DNA from: JAHEKD01 sp965204695
Lineage (GTDB): Bacteria; Pseudomonadota; Gammaproteobacteria; Arenicellales; JAHEKD01
Assembly: GCA_965204695.1 (NCBI GenBank)
Contig: OZ242007.1
Span: 2,294,001-2,358,000 of the forward strand
Direction of reading: 5' to 3'
DNA length: 64,000 bases
Shown here: positions 10,429-18,134 of the stretch, piece by piece
Position numbering within the stretch: position 1 is the stretch's first letter
Layout of the letters: every line of letters begins with the position of its first letter
The notes under the pieces: model-generated
What the model was told of the DNA's origin: nothing
Seen by the model: the letters and a program-made list of their open reading frames with translations, nothing else
The model's database searches: none
Position numbers and translations under genes: made by a program

Positions 10429-10731
10429 ATGGCAGATGATTATGAATACGATTCAAACTTTGCATATCGAGAGGTGGTTTATCGAGCATGGAGTGATAAT
10501 GAGTTTAAGTTAAATTTACTTAAAAACCCAATAAATGTTCTAAAAGAGTTTAATGTTGCTCTGCCTTCTAATATTAAAGAAGTTGAAATTGTTGAAAATA
10601 CTGAAAATAAAATTTATTTGGTCTTACCGAATGAACCAGAATTTGGTGATTTAAGTGAAGATGAAATAAAAGAATTACTAGACTCAATGTTACTTACACA
10701 ATTTGTTTTTCCATCAGTATTGGATTGCTGA
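10429..10731 (+). CDS. NHLP-leader RiPP precursor peptide (proteusin-like)
   Basis: 100 aa. A longer frame opens at a TTG at 10387, but ATG 10429 has a GGAG at 10417-10420 eight bases upstream and gives the expected leader length. The residues AWSDNEFKLNLLKNPINVL, then LPSNIKEVEIVENT and IYLVLP, follow the pattern of the nitrile-hydratase-alpha-like (NHLP) leader used by proteusins and some lanthipeptides. The leader closes with LSEDEIKELLDS. The putative core is short: MLLTQFVFPSVLDC, with T90, S96 and a C-terminal C100. No Gly-Gly protease site is present. It lies between two JmjC oxygenases and upstream of a LanM-type dehydratase, which are the likely modifying enzymes. Confidence 0.85.
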   Translation: MADDYEYDSNFAYREVVYRAWSDNEFKLNLLKNPINVLKEFNVALPSNIKEVEIVENTENKIYLVLPNEPEFGDLSEDEIKELLDSMLLTQFVFPSVLDC

Positions 10732-10732
10732 G

Positions 10733-10766
10733 CTGATTTTAACCCAAAATTGAAATCAGTTTTGTT
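10733..10766 (+). terminator. Hairpin plus U-rich run after the precursor gene (attenuator or partial terminator)
   Basis: CTGATTT (10733-10739) pairs perfectly with AAATCAG (10753-10759) and is followed by TTTTGTT. It begins two bases after the precursor stop codon and precedes the downstream oxygenase. Such weak hairpins often keep precursor transcript more abundant than that of the modifying enzymes. The stem is A/T-rich and the loop is 13 bases, so strength is uncertain. Confidence 0.4.
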
Positions 10767-10777
10767 GGTACATTTTT

Positions 10778-12001
10778 GTGAAAAGTAAAGTTACTAATGC
10801 AATTCAGCAAGACTTATCAACATCAAGATTCTATAGGGCATTCGAAGATACAGAGTATTTTGTAAAAAAATCGGCATCAGGGGTGGCGCTATCAAATATC
10901 TTGAGTATAGATTTATTTGAGGAAATGATTTGGTTAGCTTATAGATTAAGCCCAACATGTGTACAAATTTCTAAAGATAGCACACTGTTAAATGAAAAAG
11001 AAAAGAAAAGTCTTGATGTTGTTAGGCATTTAGGAAAATTATTAGATGAGTCATACAGCATCGTTTTAAATTTCGCAGAAAAGTTCAATTCTAAGATCGC
11101 ACTATTTAGTCGAGAATTTGGATTTTTATTTGATTCACCAACGCATTTTGCTATTTTTTTAACTCCACCAGGTACGAATACATTCAAACCACATTATGAT
11201 GCAATTGATGTATTCGCTATTCAAATTGCAGGGAAAAAAACATGGAAAATCGGAGAAGTCTCAACCGTACTCCCACTCGATGCAAATACATATGCTGAAG
11301 GTCCAAACCCGACCTTTAAGGAAAAATATATTTTGAATAAATGTGATTTGCTATATGTTCCTCGTGGTTTGACACATAGTGTAGTTACCCATGAAGAGTA
11401 TTCTTTACACGCAAGTATAGCTTTAGATTCATCTAGGTTTAGTGAATTATTATTGGAAGCAATCAGATTAAATGAAGAGAACGATATCAGACTTAGGAAA
11501 TCAACAAAAATAGAATATCTATTTGATAAAAAAGATATTGATTGCCCCGAATTAAAAAGTATTAACTTTCAAAAAATTTTTAATTCAAGGACTTTGAAGC
11601 GTTCTAACTCAAGAATCAAAGCGCGACATTGGTCATCTATGCCTCAACTACCTGGTCGGTTACATAAAAAGTTAAACCATGATAATGATCTGACTGAGAA
11701 AACTTTATTAGAAAAAAGAGAGGGTATGCCAAGTGAGGTATTATTTCTATATGAGAATGGAGGTCGCTCGGCAATAAGCTTTCCCGGGCTAGGTGTTGGA
11801 CGTATTGATAAGAACAAAGGGTTACTGACTTTTCCGGGAAAATATATTGTTCCATTAGAGTCTATAAGTAATATGAAATCTAGATTTAGTGTAATAGATA
11901 TTAAAGGGAACATATCTATCAAAGCAAAAATCGCACTTGCTACAAGACTTTTAAACGAAGGCTTTCTAGAAATAGTATATAAGGATGCAAGTATAAAATA
12001 A
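10778..12001 (+). CDS. JmjC ribosomal-oxygenase-like (Cupin_4) Fe(II)/2OG oxygenase
   Basis: 407 aa with a GTG start. Residues 125-215 carry the Cupin_4 (ROX/YcfD/MINA-like) signature: LTPPGTNTFKPHYDAIDVF with H139-x-D141 as metal ligands, AGKKTWKI, then CDLLYVPRGLTHSV with H200 as the third ligand. Known members hydroxylate Arg or His of ribosomal proteins. Here the gene stands between a RiPP precursor and a LanM-type dehydratase, so peptide-core hydroxylation is more likely. The C-terminal 130 residues are a separate region that could be a winged-helix/substrate module, as in ROX enzymes. It stops one base before the next start. Confidence 0.85.
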   Translation: MKSKVTNAIQQDLSTSRFYRAFEDTEYFVKKSASGVALSNILSIDLFEEMIWLAYRLSPTCVQISKDSTLLNEKEKKSLDVVRHLGKLLDESYSIVLNFAEKFNSKIALFSREFGFLFDSPTHFAIFLTPPGTNTFKPHYDAIDVFAIQIAGKKTWKIGEVSTVLPLDANTYAEGPNPTFKEKYILNKCDLLYVPRGLTHSVVTHEEYSLHASIALDSSRFSELLLEAIRLNEENDIRLRKSTKIEYLFDKKDIDCPELKSINFQKIFNSRTLKRSNSRIKARHWSSMPQLPGRLHKKLNHDNDLTEKTLLEKREGMPSEVLFLYENGGRSAISFPGLGVGRIDKNKGLLTFPGKYIVPLESISNMKSRFSVIDIKGNISIKAKIALATRLLNEGFLEIVYKDASIK

Positions 12002-12002
12002 T

Positions 12003-13352
12003 TTGGTTAATATCTTTGAAAATATTCTAGAAGATCTATATCCTCATTCAAGATCTGATAGAAATCAAATGGCATATTTACTTTCATGTAATTTAAGACA
12101 TTACCTAATTCCAATTCAACTACGCTCAGATGCTTTCTATCAAGGTGCTTTTCTAAATCAACCTAAGTTAAAACAAAATGAATTACCAGAATGGTTGCTT
12201 TCTATTTTATTAGCAGCGACAAAAAACGTATCAAATCATTTTGAGCATGTTAAGAATGCATTTGTTAAAGAAGTTGAGGTATTAAGGAGTCATGGAATTG
12301 TTAATAATGATGCTATTCATTCACTCAATATTAAAGTTGGTGATAGCGATTTACATGATGAAGGAAAATATACTTTAATACTTAAAACGAACGATGATCG
12401 AGTTTTGCATAAATCTAGGGACGGATACGGAGAGGAATTATTAAGAAAAATACTACTTGCGACCATCGAGTCAGATATGATTTCTGTCCCCCAGCTAAAG
12501 CTTTCAGGCTCCGAGCTTTGGCAAAAGTTTATTTATGCTAGTCCTTTAATTGTAGATGATTCTTTATTATTTGAGTTAGGTAAATTTATTGGCATAGCGC
12601 AACTTTTAGGTTTAGTAGACCTTCATCCGGAAAATTTAATTTCAGCATCAAAAAAAATATATATTGTCGATGGGGAGACAATTTTTCATCCAATTGATCA
12701 CGATAAAATTAAAAAAGTAAATATCAATAATAAGACTTATTCTGTTGGTCAAACTCCATTGTCTACATCCTTACTTCCAACCTGGTCATTAGATCTAAAA
12801 ACTAAAAGGCCAAAATTAAGCAAAGGCTTTATAGGTGAAATATTTTTTGAGGAAAACTTTAATGACATTAAATTTAGAGAAAAATTAATTTCTTTACTTA
12901 AAGGATATAATGAACTAATTACTAATATAAATTACATGATTGATGTAATTACGGATTTATTATCTTTTAATAAGTCTTTTGCGGTCAGGCGCGTACAAAG
13001 AGCAACTATGTCGTATGCGATAATTGTAAATCGAGCTGTTTCTAATACTCTCAAGAACAAAAGTGCTTTATTTGAAAATGAATTGAGAAGATTATTATGC
13101 ATAAATACGGAAAGCGCTGTTCTAGATCAGGAAATTGATTCTTTATTGAGGGGAGATATTCCTAAATTCACTGAGGAAATTCGACGTGAAAATGTTCTCG
13201 AAATAATAAAACTAAATAGCAAAATACTGGAGAAGGAAAAAATTAATAATAAAAACATTATTGTCCAATCTATCAATTCACTTTTTTGGAGTGAACAACT
13301 TGCTCTCAGAGCGATGAATGATAATAATTATTATAATTTGTCTGTATCTTAA
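12003..13352 (+). CDS. Stand-alone LanM-type (DUF4135) peptide dehydratase domain, PoyF-like
   Basis: 449 aa; TTG start one base after the previous stop, so translational coupling is likely. The kinase-like dehydratase landmarks of class II lanthipeptide synthetases are recognisable: a lysine in VLHKSRDG (K137), DLHPEN (D206, H208, N211), IVDGETIF (D223, E225), an R-x5-T pair (R329/T335) in VRRVQRATMSY, and GDIPKF (about 384-389). In LanM these residues phosphorylate Ser/Thr and then eliminate phosphate to Dha/Dhb. The usual C-terminal LanC cyclase half (zinc-binding His/Cys) is absent, and the dehydratase is shorter than normal (about 450 rather than about 600 aa). The closest functional analogy is the stand-alone LanM-like dehydratase of polytheonamide biosynthesis. 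No exporter or cyclase follows. Confidence 0.82.
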   Translation: MVNIFENILEDLYPHSRSDRNQMAYLLSCNLRHYLIPIQLRSDAFYQGAFLNQPKLKQNELPEWLLSILLAATKNVSNHFEHVKNAFVKEVEVLRSHGIVNNDAIHSLNIKVGDSDLHDEGKYTLILKTNDDRVLHKSRDGYGEELLRKILLATIESDMISVPQLKLSGSELWQKFIYASPLIVDDSLLFELGKFIGIAQLLGLVDLHPENLISASKKIYIVDGETIFHPIDHDKIKKVNINNKTYSVGQTPLSTSLLPTWSLDLKTKRPKLSKGFIGEIFFEENFNDIKFREKLISLLKGYNELITNINYMIDVITDLLSFNKSFAVRRVQRATMSYAIIVNRAVSNTLKNKSALFENELRRLLCINTESAVLDQEIDSLLRGDIPKFTEEIRRENVLEIIKLNSKILEKEKINNKNIIVQSINSLFWSEQLALRAMNDNNYYNLSVS

Positions 13353-13512
13353 AGAATTTTTGGAAAGAAATTAGTTACATAGTGTATTAAAAATGAATGG
13401 TCAGACAAATAACCTCACGAAATACAATTTAGTCAAGAACTATTTCCTGGCATATATGATTTTCAGTAATGGAGAAATCAACTGACCTCTTGCACAATGA
13501 TTGACTAATCCT
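13353..13512 (+). other. Intergenic end of the RiPP block, no supported gene
   Basis: AT-rich spacer between the dehydratase gene and the att-like repeat. It contains one 30-codon frame (ATG 13393, TGA ending 13485) without a ribosome site, which I do not regard as a gene. No convincing terminator is seen. Confidence 0.5.
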
Positions 13513-13700
13513 TGCGGGAATTTTGCGGGGATGAGTCCTGCACAGTAGTGCATTGTCGTGAAAATTGGTAACGGGCGCCTTCGCTAAGTTGTTGAAAAAT
13601 ATATAAAAAATCTACGACCAGGCCGACTCATAATCCATTGGTCGTAGGTTCAAGTCCTACCGGGCCCACCAAATTTATATAATAAAAACAATAACTTATA
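13513..13700 (+). repeat. Left copy of 188-bp direct repeat carrying a tRNA-Met(CAU) 3' half (att site)
   Basis: This segment aligns without gaps to 46697-46884. Bases 13625-13674 match the other copy with a single C/T difference (13656 versus 46840). Inside is the 3' half of a tRNA: anticodon loop CTCATAA (anticodon CAU), a perfect T-arm (GTAGG, TTCAAGT, CCTAC), acceptor CGGGCCC, discriminator A and an encoded CCA ending at 13671. No 5' half precedes it, so it is not a working tRNA but the fragment left by site-specific integration at the anticodon/T-arm half of a tRNA gene. A tyrosine integrase starts 94 bases downstream of the repeat. Confidence 0.8.
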
Positions 13701-13793
13701 CAATTATTTCTCTTTTTATAGTTTTCAATTTTCTTCAAAATACCATTTTGGGTACAAATTTGGTACAATAGAAAATCGCTAAGGAGAGAAACT

Positions 13794-14828
13794 ATGGCAA
13801 CAATTACCAAAACTGACTCCGGCAGATGGAGAGCGATTATTCGCCGCCAGGGCTGGCCCAAAGTATCCAAAACTTTTCGGGTTAAGCGTGATGCAGAAAA
13901 CTGGGCACGAACCACCGAAGATGAAATTATCCGCGGCATTTTCGTGCCCAGAAGCCGTTCAGAGAAACTGACGGTAACCCAGGCACTCAATCGTTACTTA
14001 AAAGAAGTCACTCCAACAAAGAAAGTAAAAACTCAAAAGTCAGAACATTTCCGGGCAGAAAAATTAAAAAGCGAACTTGGTCGCTACAGTTTGGCAGCAC
14101 TGAATACAGAAATCATTGCCAATTACCGAGACAAACGAGTCGAGGAAGGCAAAAGTGCCACGACAATTCGACTTGAGCTGGCTTTGTTAAGCCACTTGTT
14201 CACAGTCGCTATCCAAGAATGGAGATTAGGTCTAATTGCCAATCCAGTACTCAACGTCAGAAAACCTAGTCCAGCAGAAGGAAGAAATCGCCGTCTGATA
14301 GGTGATGAGGAAGACCGACTATTAGAAGCCTGCGATCAGCACAGCAATCCTTTCTTGGGATGGATTGTTCGCATCGCACTTTACACGGCTATGCGCCACG
14401 GAGAAATCATTTCACTCAAACGTAATCAGGTGAACCTGGAACGAAGTACTGTCTTTTTACCCGACACCAAAAACAACGAGGTACGCACTGTCCCACTCAC
14501 CAATAAAGCAAAAGAAGTATTCAGACAAGTGATGGACCATCCGATTAGACCCATCGACTCCGATTTATTATTCTTTGGTGAACCCGGCAGAGACGGAAAA
14601 CGTAGACCCTACACCATTAACCGTATGTGGGCGGAAGCACTACAACGTGCTGAGATTGAAAATTTAAGGTTTCACGATCTTCGACACGAAGCCACCAGCC
14701 GCTTTGTCGAAGCCGGACTATCCGATCAGGAAGTAGCCTCCATTACCGGGCACAAATCCATGCAAATGCTCAAGCGCTATACTCACCTAAGAAGTGAAGA
14801 TTTGGTTAGCAAAATCGCGGAAATTTAG
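13794..14828 (+). CDS. Tyrosine recombinase (island integrase)
   Basis: 344 aa, with an AAGGAG ribosome site directly upstream of ATG 13794. The N-terminus (about 1-45) looks like an arm-binding domain, then a SAM-like core-binding domain (about 60-150). The catalytic domain has the first Arg in YTAMRHGEI, HDLRHEATSRF (H-x-x-R), GHKSMQMLKRYTHL with the distal His and the nucleophilic Tyr. All catalytic residues are present, so the enzyme appears functional. Position next to a tRNA-derived repeat at the island edge is typical; its reaction would be integration and excision between the tRNA-Met 3'-half copies. GC content is visibly higher than in the RiPP genes to the left. Confidence 0.92.
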   Translation: MATITKTDSGRWRAIIRRQGWPKVSKTFRVKRDAENWARTTEDEIIRGIFVPRSRSEKLTVTQALNRYLKEVTPTKKVKTQKSEHFRAEKLKSELGRYSLAALNTEIIANYRDKRVEEGKSATTIRLELALLSHLFTVAIQEWRLGLIANPVLNVRKPSPAEGRNRRLIGDEEDRLLEACDQHSNPFLGWIVRIALYTAMRHGEIISLKRNQVNLERSTVFLPDTKNNEVRTVPLTNKAKEVFRQVMDHPIRPIDSDLLFFGEPGRDGKRRPYTINRMWAEALQRAEIENLRFHDLRHEATSRFVEAGLSDQEVASITGHKSMQMLKRYTHLRSEDLVSKIAEI

Positions 14829-15010
14829 ACAGAGTAACAATTATTTAGAGATTTAAGCATCCCCTATTTTGGAACAAAGCTTTACAAAAAAGATATGCGG
14901 AATCTCACTTGGTCAAGATCATCAAGTCTAAGTTTATGTATACAGAAAATCAGCCTACTGTAGGTCAATTGTTAGACTAGGCTACGTAGCTAGAAGAGTG
15001 TGAGCTTAAA

Positions 15011-15904
15011 TTAACGATGAAAACGTGGAGTCCAGCTCTCGATCAAGTCATGCTCATCCTCATCATCTTCGCTATCATCATAGTAAGTTTCATCCACGAA
15101 GTTTGGGCAAGAGAGCACGGTAAGTGTCTTGCCATATGAACCAAGCCCAATTACTTCTTCTGTAGTTTCTATTGAGCGAGAGCAGCCAAACCAATCGACA
15201 AGATCAATTTCAGCTGAATCCCTGTCAGCACAGGCAACACGAGTTTGATCACTATTCATTGTTGCTGTGACAGTTTCCAAGGGAATCGGGGAACCTTTTT
15301 TGAGCCATCTTATGTCACGAATTGATTTCATTGATTCCGAAAACCGGCAAAAGTTGACTTTTCGTCCAGTACTAACCACTACAGCTATGGCATCTTCACT
15401 CAACTCAGCAAATCTGATCGCTGTTGCTGTAAGTGATGTATTGCATAACCTTGCCAAGCTTTCAACTGCTTCTAGACCAGGATTATATCTATCAAGTGCC
15501 TGTCGAAAAAGTTTTGTAGGCATCAAAAGTCCAGCTGCAAATTGGTCTGCTTCAAGTTCATAAGGGTCATCCGATATAAAACCGGCCCGAGAGGTATGGA
15601 TACTATTTGCGGAAAAGATATGATCGATATGGCCATCAAGAAAATAATGACCTAGCTCGTGTGCAATGCTGAAACGCTGAAAGCCCTCATTTGCAATATG
15701 TGTGGCATAGAGGATTCCAAATGTGTTGCCATGTCTTAACAACATTCCCGACACACCGGACTCAGTATTCGGTTTTGCCTCTACTACGATATCATGTTGG
15801 GTTGCAATCGCAAACGGATCTATAGGTAATCTATATATGTTCAATTCGCGTAGAAGCGTTTCAGCTCGTTGATTTGCCATCTTGAGCCTAAGTGCTCTAA
15901 GCAT
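15011..15904 (-). CDS. ImmA/IrrE-family metallopeptidase, CapP-like CBASS regulator
   Basis: 297 aa. The zinc site is IAHELGHYF (H82, E83, H86) with the downstream acidic ligand region ELEADQFAAGLLMP, as in ImmA/IrrE peptidases; the C-terminal 130 residues form a second domain ending in an acidic Asp/Glu run. It starts two bases after the stop of the XRE gene, so the two form an operon. Paired XRE repressor and ImmA-type protease genes divergent from a CD-NTase match the published CapH/CapP module, where the protease cleaves the repressor on DNA damage and derepresses CBASS. The assignment rests on domain type plus context. Confidence 0.82.
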   Translation of the reverse strand: MLRALRLKMANQRAETLLRELNIYRLPIDPFAIATQHDIVVEAKPNTESGVSGMLLRHGNTFGILYATHIANEGFQRFSIAHELGHYFLDGHIDHIFSANSIHTSRAGFISDDPYELEADQFAAGLLMPTKLFRQALDRYNPGLEAVESLARLCNTSLTATAIRFAELSEDAIAVVVSTGRKVNFCRFSESMKSIRDIRWLKKGSPIPLETVTATMNSDQTRVACADRDSAEIDLVDWFGCSRSIETTEEVIGLGSYGKTLTVLSCPNFVDETYYDDSEDDEDEHDLIESWTPRFHR

Positions 15905-15906
15905 TT

Positions 15907-16260
15907 TTACTTGCTCTTTTTTGCTAAATTACGTTCAGCAAGCATTTTAAGGAAATCTTTTGCTAGTTCCCTATCATGTCCTGTTAATTTACTAACATCT
16001 CTGAAAAGAGGATCACCATCCTCCGCGACATTGGGTTGATCAACACGTCCCAGCAGGTAATCTGTTGTGACTTCCAAGGCATTAGCTAGGCGATGGAGTG
16101 TATCGAATGATGGTTTTCTAGAGCCGGTCTCGAAATGTGCAATGGAACTTGGCGGAAGACCTGCTTCTGTACCTAGATCATTTTGACTCCAATCTCGCAT
16201 CTCACGAGCATCACGGAGCCTTTTTTTAAACAAATTTGATGGTTCAGTTTTCTGAATCAT
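15907..16260 (-). CDS. XRE-family HTH repressor, CapH-like
   Basis: 117 aa. Residues about 13-70 are a Cro/C1 helix-turn-helix (LRDAREMRDWSQNDLG, then SSIAHFETGSRKPS and DTLHRLANALEVTTDYLLG). The short charged C-terminal tail would carry dimerisation and, by analogy with CapH, a protease cleavage site. It is transcribed away from the nucleotidyltransferase gene, and the intervening region holds inverted repeats that fit its operator. The adjacent metallopeptidase is the likely antagonist. Confidence 0.85.
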   Translation of the reverse strand: MIQKTEPSNLFKKRLRDAREMRDWSQNDLGTEAGLPPSSIAHFETGSRKPSFDTLHRLANALEVTTDYLLGRVDQPNVAEDGDPLFRDVSKLTGHDRELAKDFLKMLAERNLAKKSK

Positions 16261-16267
16261 GACGATA

Positions 16268-16342
16268 TCGACATATATATGTTGACGACTTGTAAGGCTG
16301 CTGCTATCATACTCGACATATTATGCATGTCTTTATCGACAA
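16268..16342. promoter_or_regulatory. Operator-like repeats in the divergent XRE/CD-NTase promoter region
   Basis: TCGACATATATATGTTGA (16268-16285) is an almost perfect palindrome (8 of 9 positions pair). A second dyad with the same TCGACAT half-site starts at 16313 and closes with ATGTC at 16331, and a lone TCGACA half-site lies near 16336. The cluster sits directly upstream of the repressor start and 24 bases or more before the nucleotidyltransferase ATG, where an autoregulatory repressor would bind. Confidence 0.5.
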
Positions 16343-16365
16343 TAGCAAACATAAATTGGTGGCAC

Positions 16366-17331
16366 ATGACAAGACAACATATAGATCACAATGATATTGA
16401 GCGATTCGCGCAAGAAAGGGTAAACCTGCCTAAACTGAAGGCGGATGAGTATCGAGCTCAAGTACGAAGACTACGTAAAAAATTAGAGGGCTACTTAGAA
16501 GATCATCCGGATTTCGAGCTGAAGAAGATGCTACTATCTGGAAGTCTGGCTAAGGGTACTGCGCTAAGATCGCTGAATGATATTGATGTGGCCTGCTACA
16601 TCAGTGGTACAGATACTCCAGGTGATGTAAGTACACTACTGGACTACCTAGCGGAACGCCTACGTAAAGCTTTTCCTAATTTCAGCCCAGAACAGGTACA
16701 GCCACAAACCTATAGTGTAACGGTCTCATTTCGTGGGTCGGGGCTTGATGTTGATGTAGTACCGATACTATATGACGGAGATCCACAGTGGTATGGGAAC
16801 TTGGTCAGTCAGGACGACGGTACATTTCTGAAGACTAGTATTCCGCTCCATCTTGATTTCACCAAAGCGAGAAAGAACTGCCAACCCAAAGATTTCTCAC
16901 AAGTGGTTCGACTCATCAAATTCTGGGTTCGGAACATCAAACGCGAAAGAAATGACTTCCGATTTAAATCTTTTATGGTCGAAATGATCTTATCGCATTT
17001 ATGTGATGAGGGTTTAGATTTCTCAGATTATCCTGAAGCCCTCCAACATTTTTTTACTTATGTGGCAAAGAGCAATATGCGTGAAAAAATTTTGTTTGAC
17101 GACTATTACGAATCATCAAATGTCGCTGACTTTGATGATCCGATACAAATAATTGATCCGGTCAATTCACAAAACAATGTTGGACGACTTTATACAGAGA
17201 CCAATGCAGACGAAATTGTGGATGCTGCCTTAGATGCCGGTGATGCAATCGATGCAGCTCTCGCAGCACCTAATAAACAAAAAACCATCTACTATTGGCA
17301 AAAAGTATTCGGTTCCAATTTTCAGGGATGA
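16366..17331 (+). CDS. CBASS CD-NTase-family oligonucleotide cyclase
   Basis: A longer frame opens at 16279, but that extension crosses the operator repeats; ATG 16366 gives a 321-aa protein of normal size. The nucleotidyltransferase active site is intact: GSLAKGTALRSLNDIDV gives G59-S60 and D72-x-D74, and the third acidic residue is in GLDVDVV (D128/D130). Such enzymes make cyclic di- or trinucleotides on phage infection and, in type III CBASS, are activated by HORMA proteins. The HORMA gene starts seven bases after this stop but is truncated, and no TRIP13 or effector gene remains nearby, so the cyclase is probably an orphan. Confidence 0.88.
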   Translation: MTRQHIDHNDIERFAQERVNLPKLKADEYRAQVRRLRKKLEGYLEDHPDFELKKMLLSGSLAKGTALRSLNDIDVACYISGTDTPGDVSTLLDYLAERLRKAFPNFSPEQVQPQTYSVTVSFRGSGLDVDVVPILYDGDPQWYGNLVSQDDGTFLKTSIPLHLDFTKARKNCQPKDFSQVVRLIKFWVRNIKRERNDFRFKSFMVEMILSHLCDEGLDFSDYPEALQHFFTYVAKSNMREKILFDDYYESSNVADFDDPIQIIDPVNSQNNVGRLYTETNADEIVDAALDAGDAIDAALAAPNKQKTIYYWQKVFGSNFQG

Positions 17332-17338
17332 TAAGACT

Positions 17339-17734
17339 ATGAGTTACAGTTATACATTTACAGATACACAAAGCTTTACTATTACGCATGCACGGCATAT
17401 GGCAGCAAAGGTCGCCACTGATTTGAAACGCATGCAACGGTTATATGGACAGCCAAACGATGTTTTGATCGCCAACTATGAAGAAGAAATTACAGAGTTA
17501 CTTAAAATCGGTATGCTTGAAACGGTGACATATGGATATCGCCGCGACGGAAACTGGATCGAACCGACGTTACGCTATACGGCAAAAGATCTTGCAGGAA
17601 TTTCGGCGAATGATGATGATCCTGGACGTATCCGGCCAGGCGCTGATATAACCGAGGCCTATTTCTACAGCTATCTCAGCTACAATACCGCTTCTTGGAA
17701 TGGATTGTCCAAAAACGTGTCAATCAGCGTTTAA
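17339..17734 (+). pseudogene. Truncated bacterial HORMA-1 (type III CBASS sensor) gene
   Basis: ATG 17339 opens a product beginning SYSYTFTDTQSFT, with HARHMAAKVATDLKRMQR, VTYGYRRDGNWIEPTLRYTA and DDPGRIRPGAD, the characteristic residues of HORMA-1 proteins that bind and activate CD-NTases. The frame is lost near residue 120: the last dozen codons lie in sequence that looks like an IS21-type end (TGTCC near 17706, then tandem TAAAACTG repeats). The C-terminal safety-belt region and closure-motif partner are therefore missing. I call it a pseudogene created by insertion. Confidence 0.8.
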
Positions 17735-18134
17735 AACTGGACACTTATCAGCGAGTAAAACTGAACAGTTAAATTCAATATAATTCGGTCATTAGCAACT
17801 CAAGTGAAGCGTAGCGGAACTTGAGTTGGGCTGTTTCTCCTGAGTTCCCTACGATGATTTTTTCTTTATGTTGGTCTTGAGTTTGAGCTTGGAACTGGAC
17901 TGCTTAAATCGGTACGAGTCATTAAACTACCAGATGAAAGTCGCCAAGTTCCCACACCATCGCGATCTACAACAATTTGATTTTACCCAGTCCAAGGTTG
18001 AACAATCCCTCATCAAAGATTTAGCACAAGCCGATTTTATGGATCGAGCTCACAACTTGATCTTTGTCGGTGGCACCGGCACAGGTAAAACACATCTAGC
18101 AACCGCCATTGGTATTAAAGCGTTGCACTCTTAG
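17700..18134 (+). mobile_element. IS21-like insertion remnant
   Basis: The left end shows two tandem copies of ATCAGCGnnTAAAACTG(G/A)ACA at about 17716-17765, the kind of multiple terminal repeats seen at IS21-family ends. A 9-bp perfect inverted repeat (AACTCAAGT at 17797, ACTTGAGTT at 17819) follows, then a piece of istB. The transposase gene istA and the rest of istB are absent, so the element is dead. Its insertion ends the HORMA gene. Confidence 0.65.
17868..18134 (+). pseudogene. istB: istB fragment (IS21 helper ATPase), 3' truncated
   Basis: From about 17910 the translation RYESLNYQMKVAKFPH, DLQQFDFTQSKVEQSL and FVGGTGTGKTHLATAIG matches the N-terminal half of IstB, including the Walker A loop. 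It stops right after the helix that follows Walker A, about a third of normal length, where a different sequence begins. The upstream 14 or so codons of the open frame are not IstB-like and are probably non-coding. Confidence 0.8.

Noticed and set aside
13393..13485. Extra small peptide gene after the dehydratase
   Set aside because: 30 codons, no Shine-Dalgarno, no leader-like pattern; not convincing as a second precursor.
13625..13671. A functional tRNA-Met gene
   Set aside because: Only the anticodon-loop-to-CCA half is present; no D-arm or 5' acceptor strand precedes it in either copy.
13628..13990. 120-aa minus-strand ORF over the integrase start
   Set aside because: Overlaps the tRNA fragment and the well-supported integrase; its translation shows no domain texture, so it is a shadow frame.
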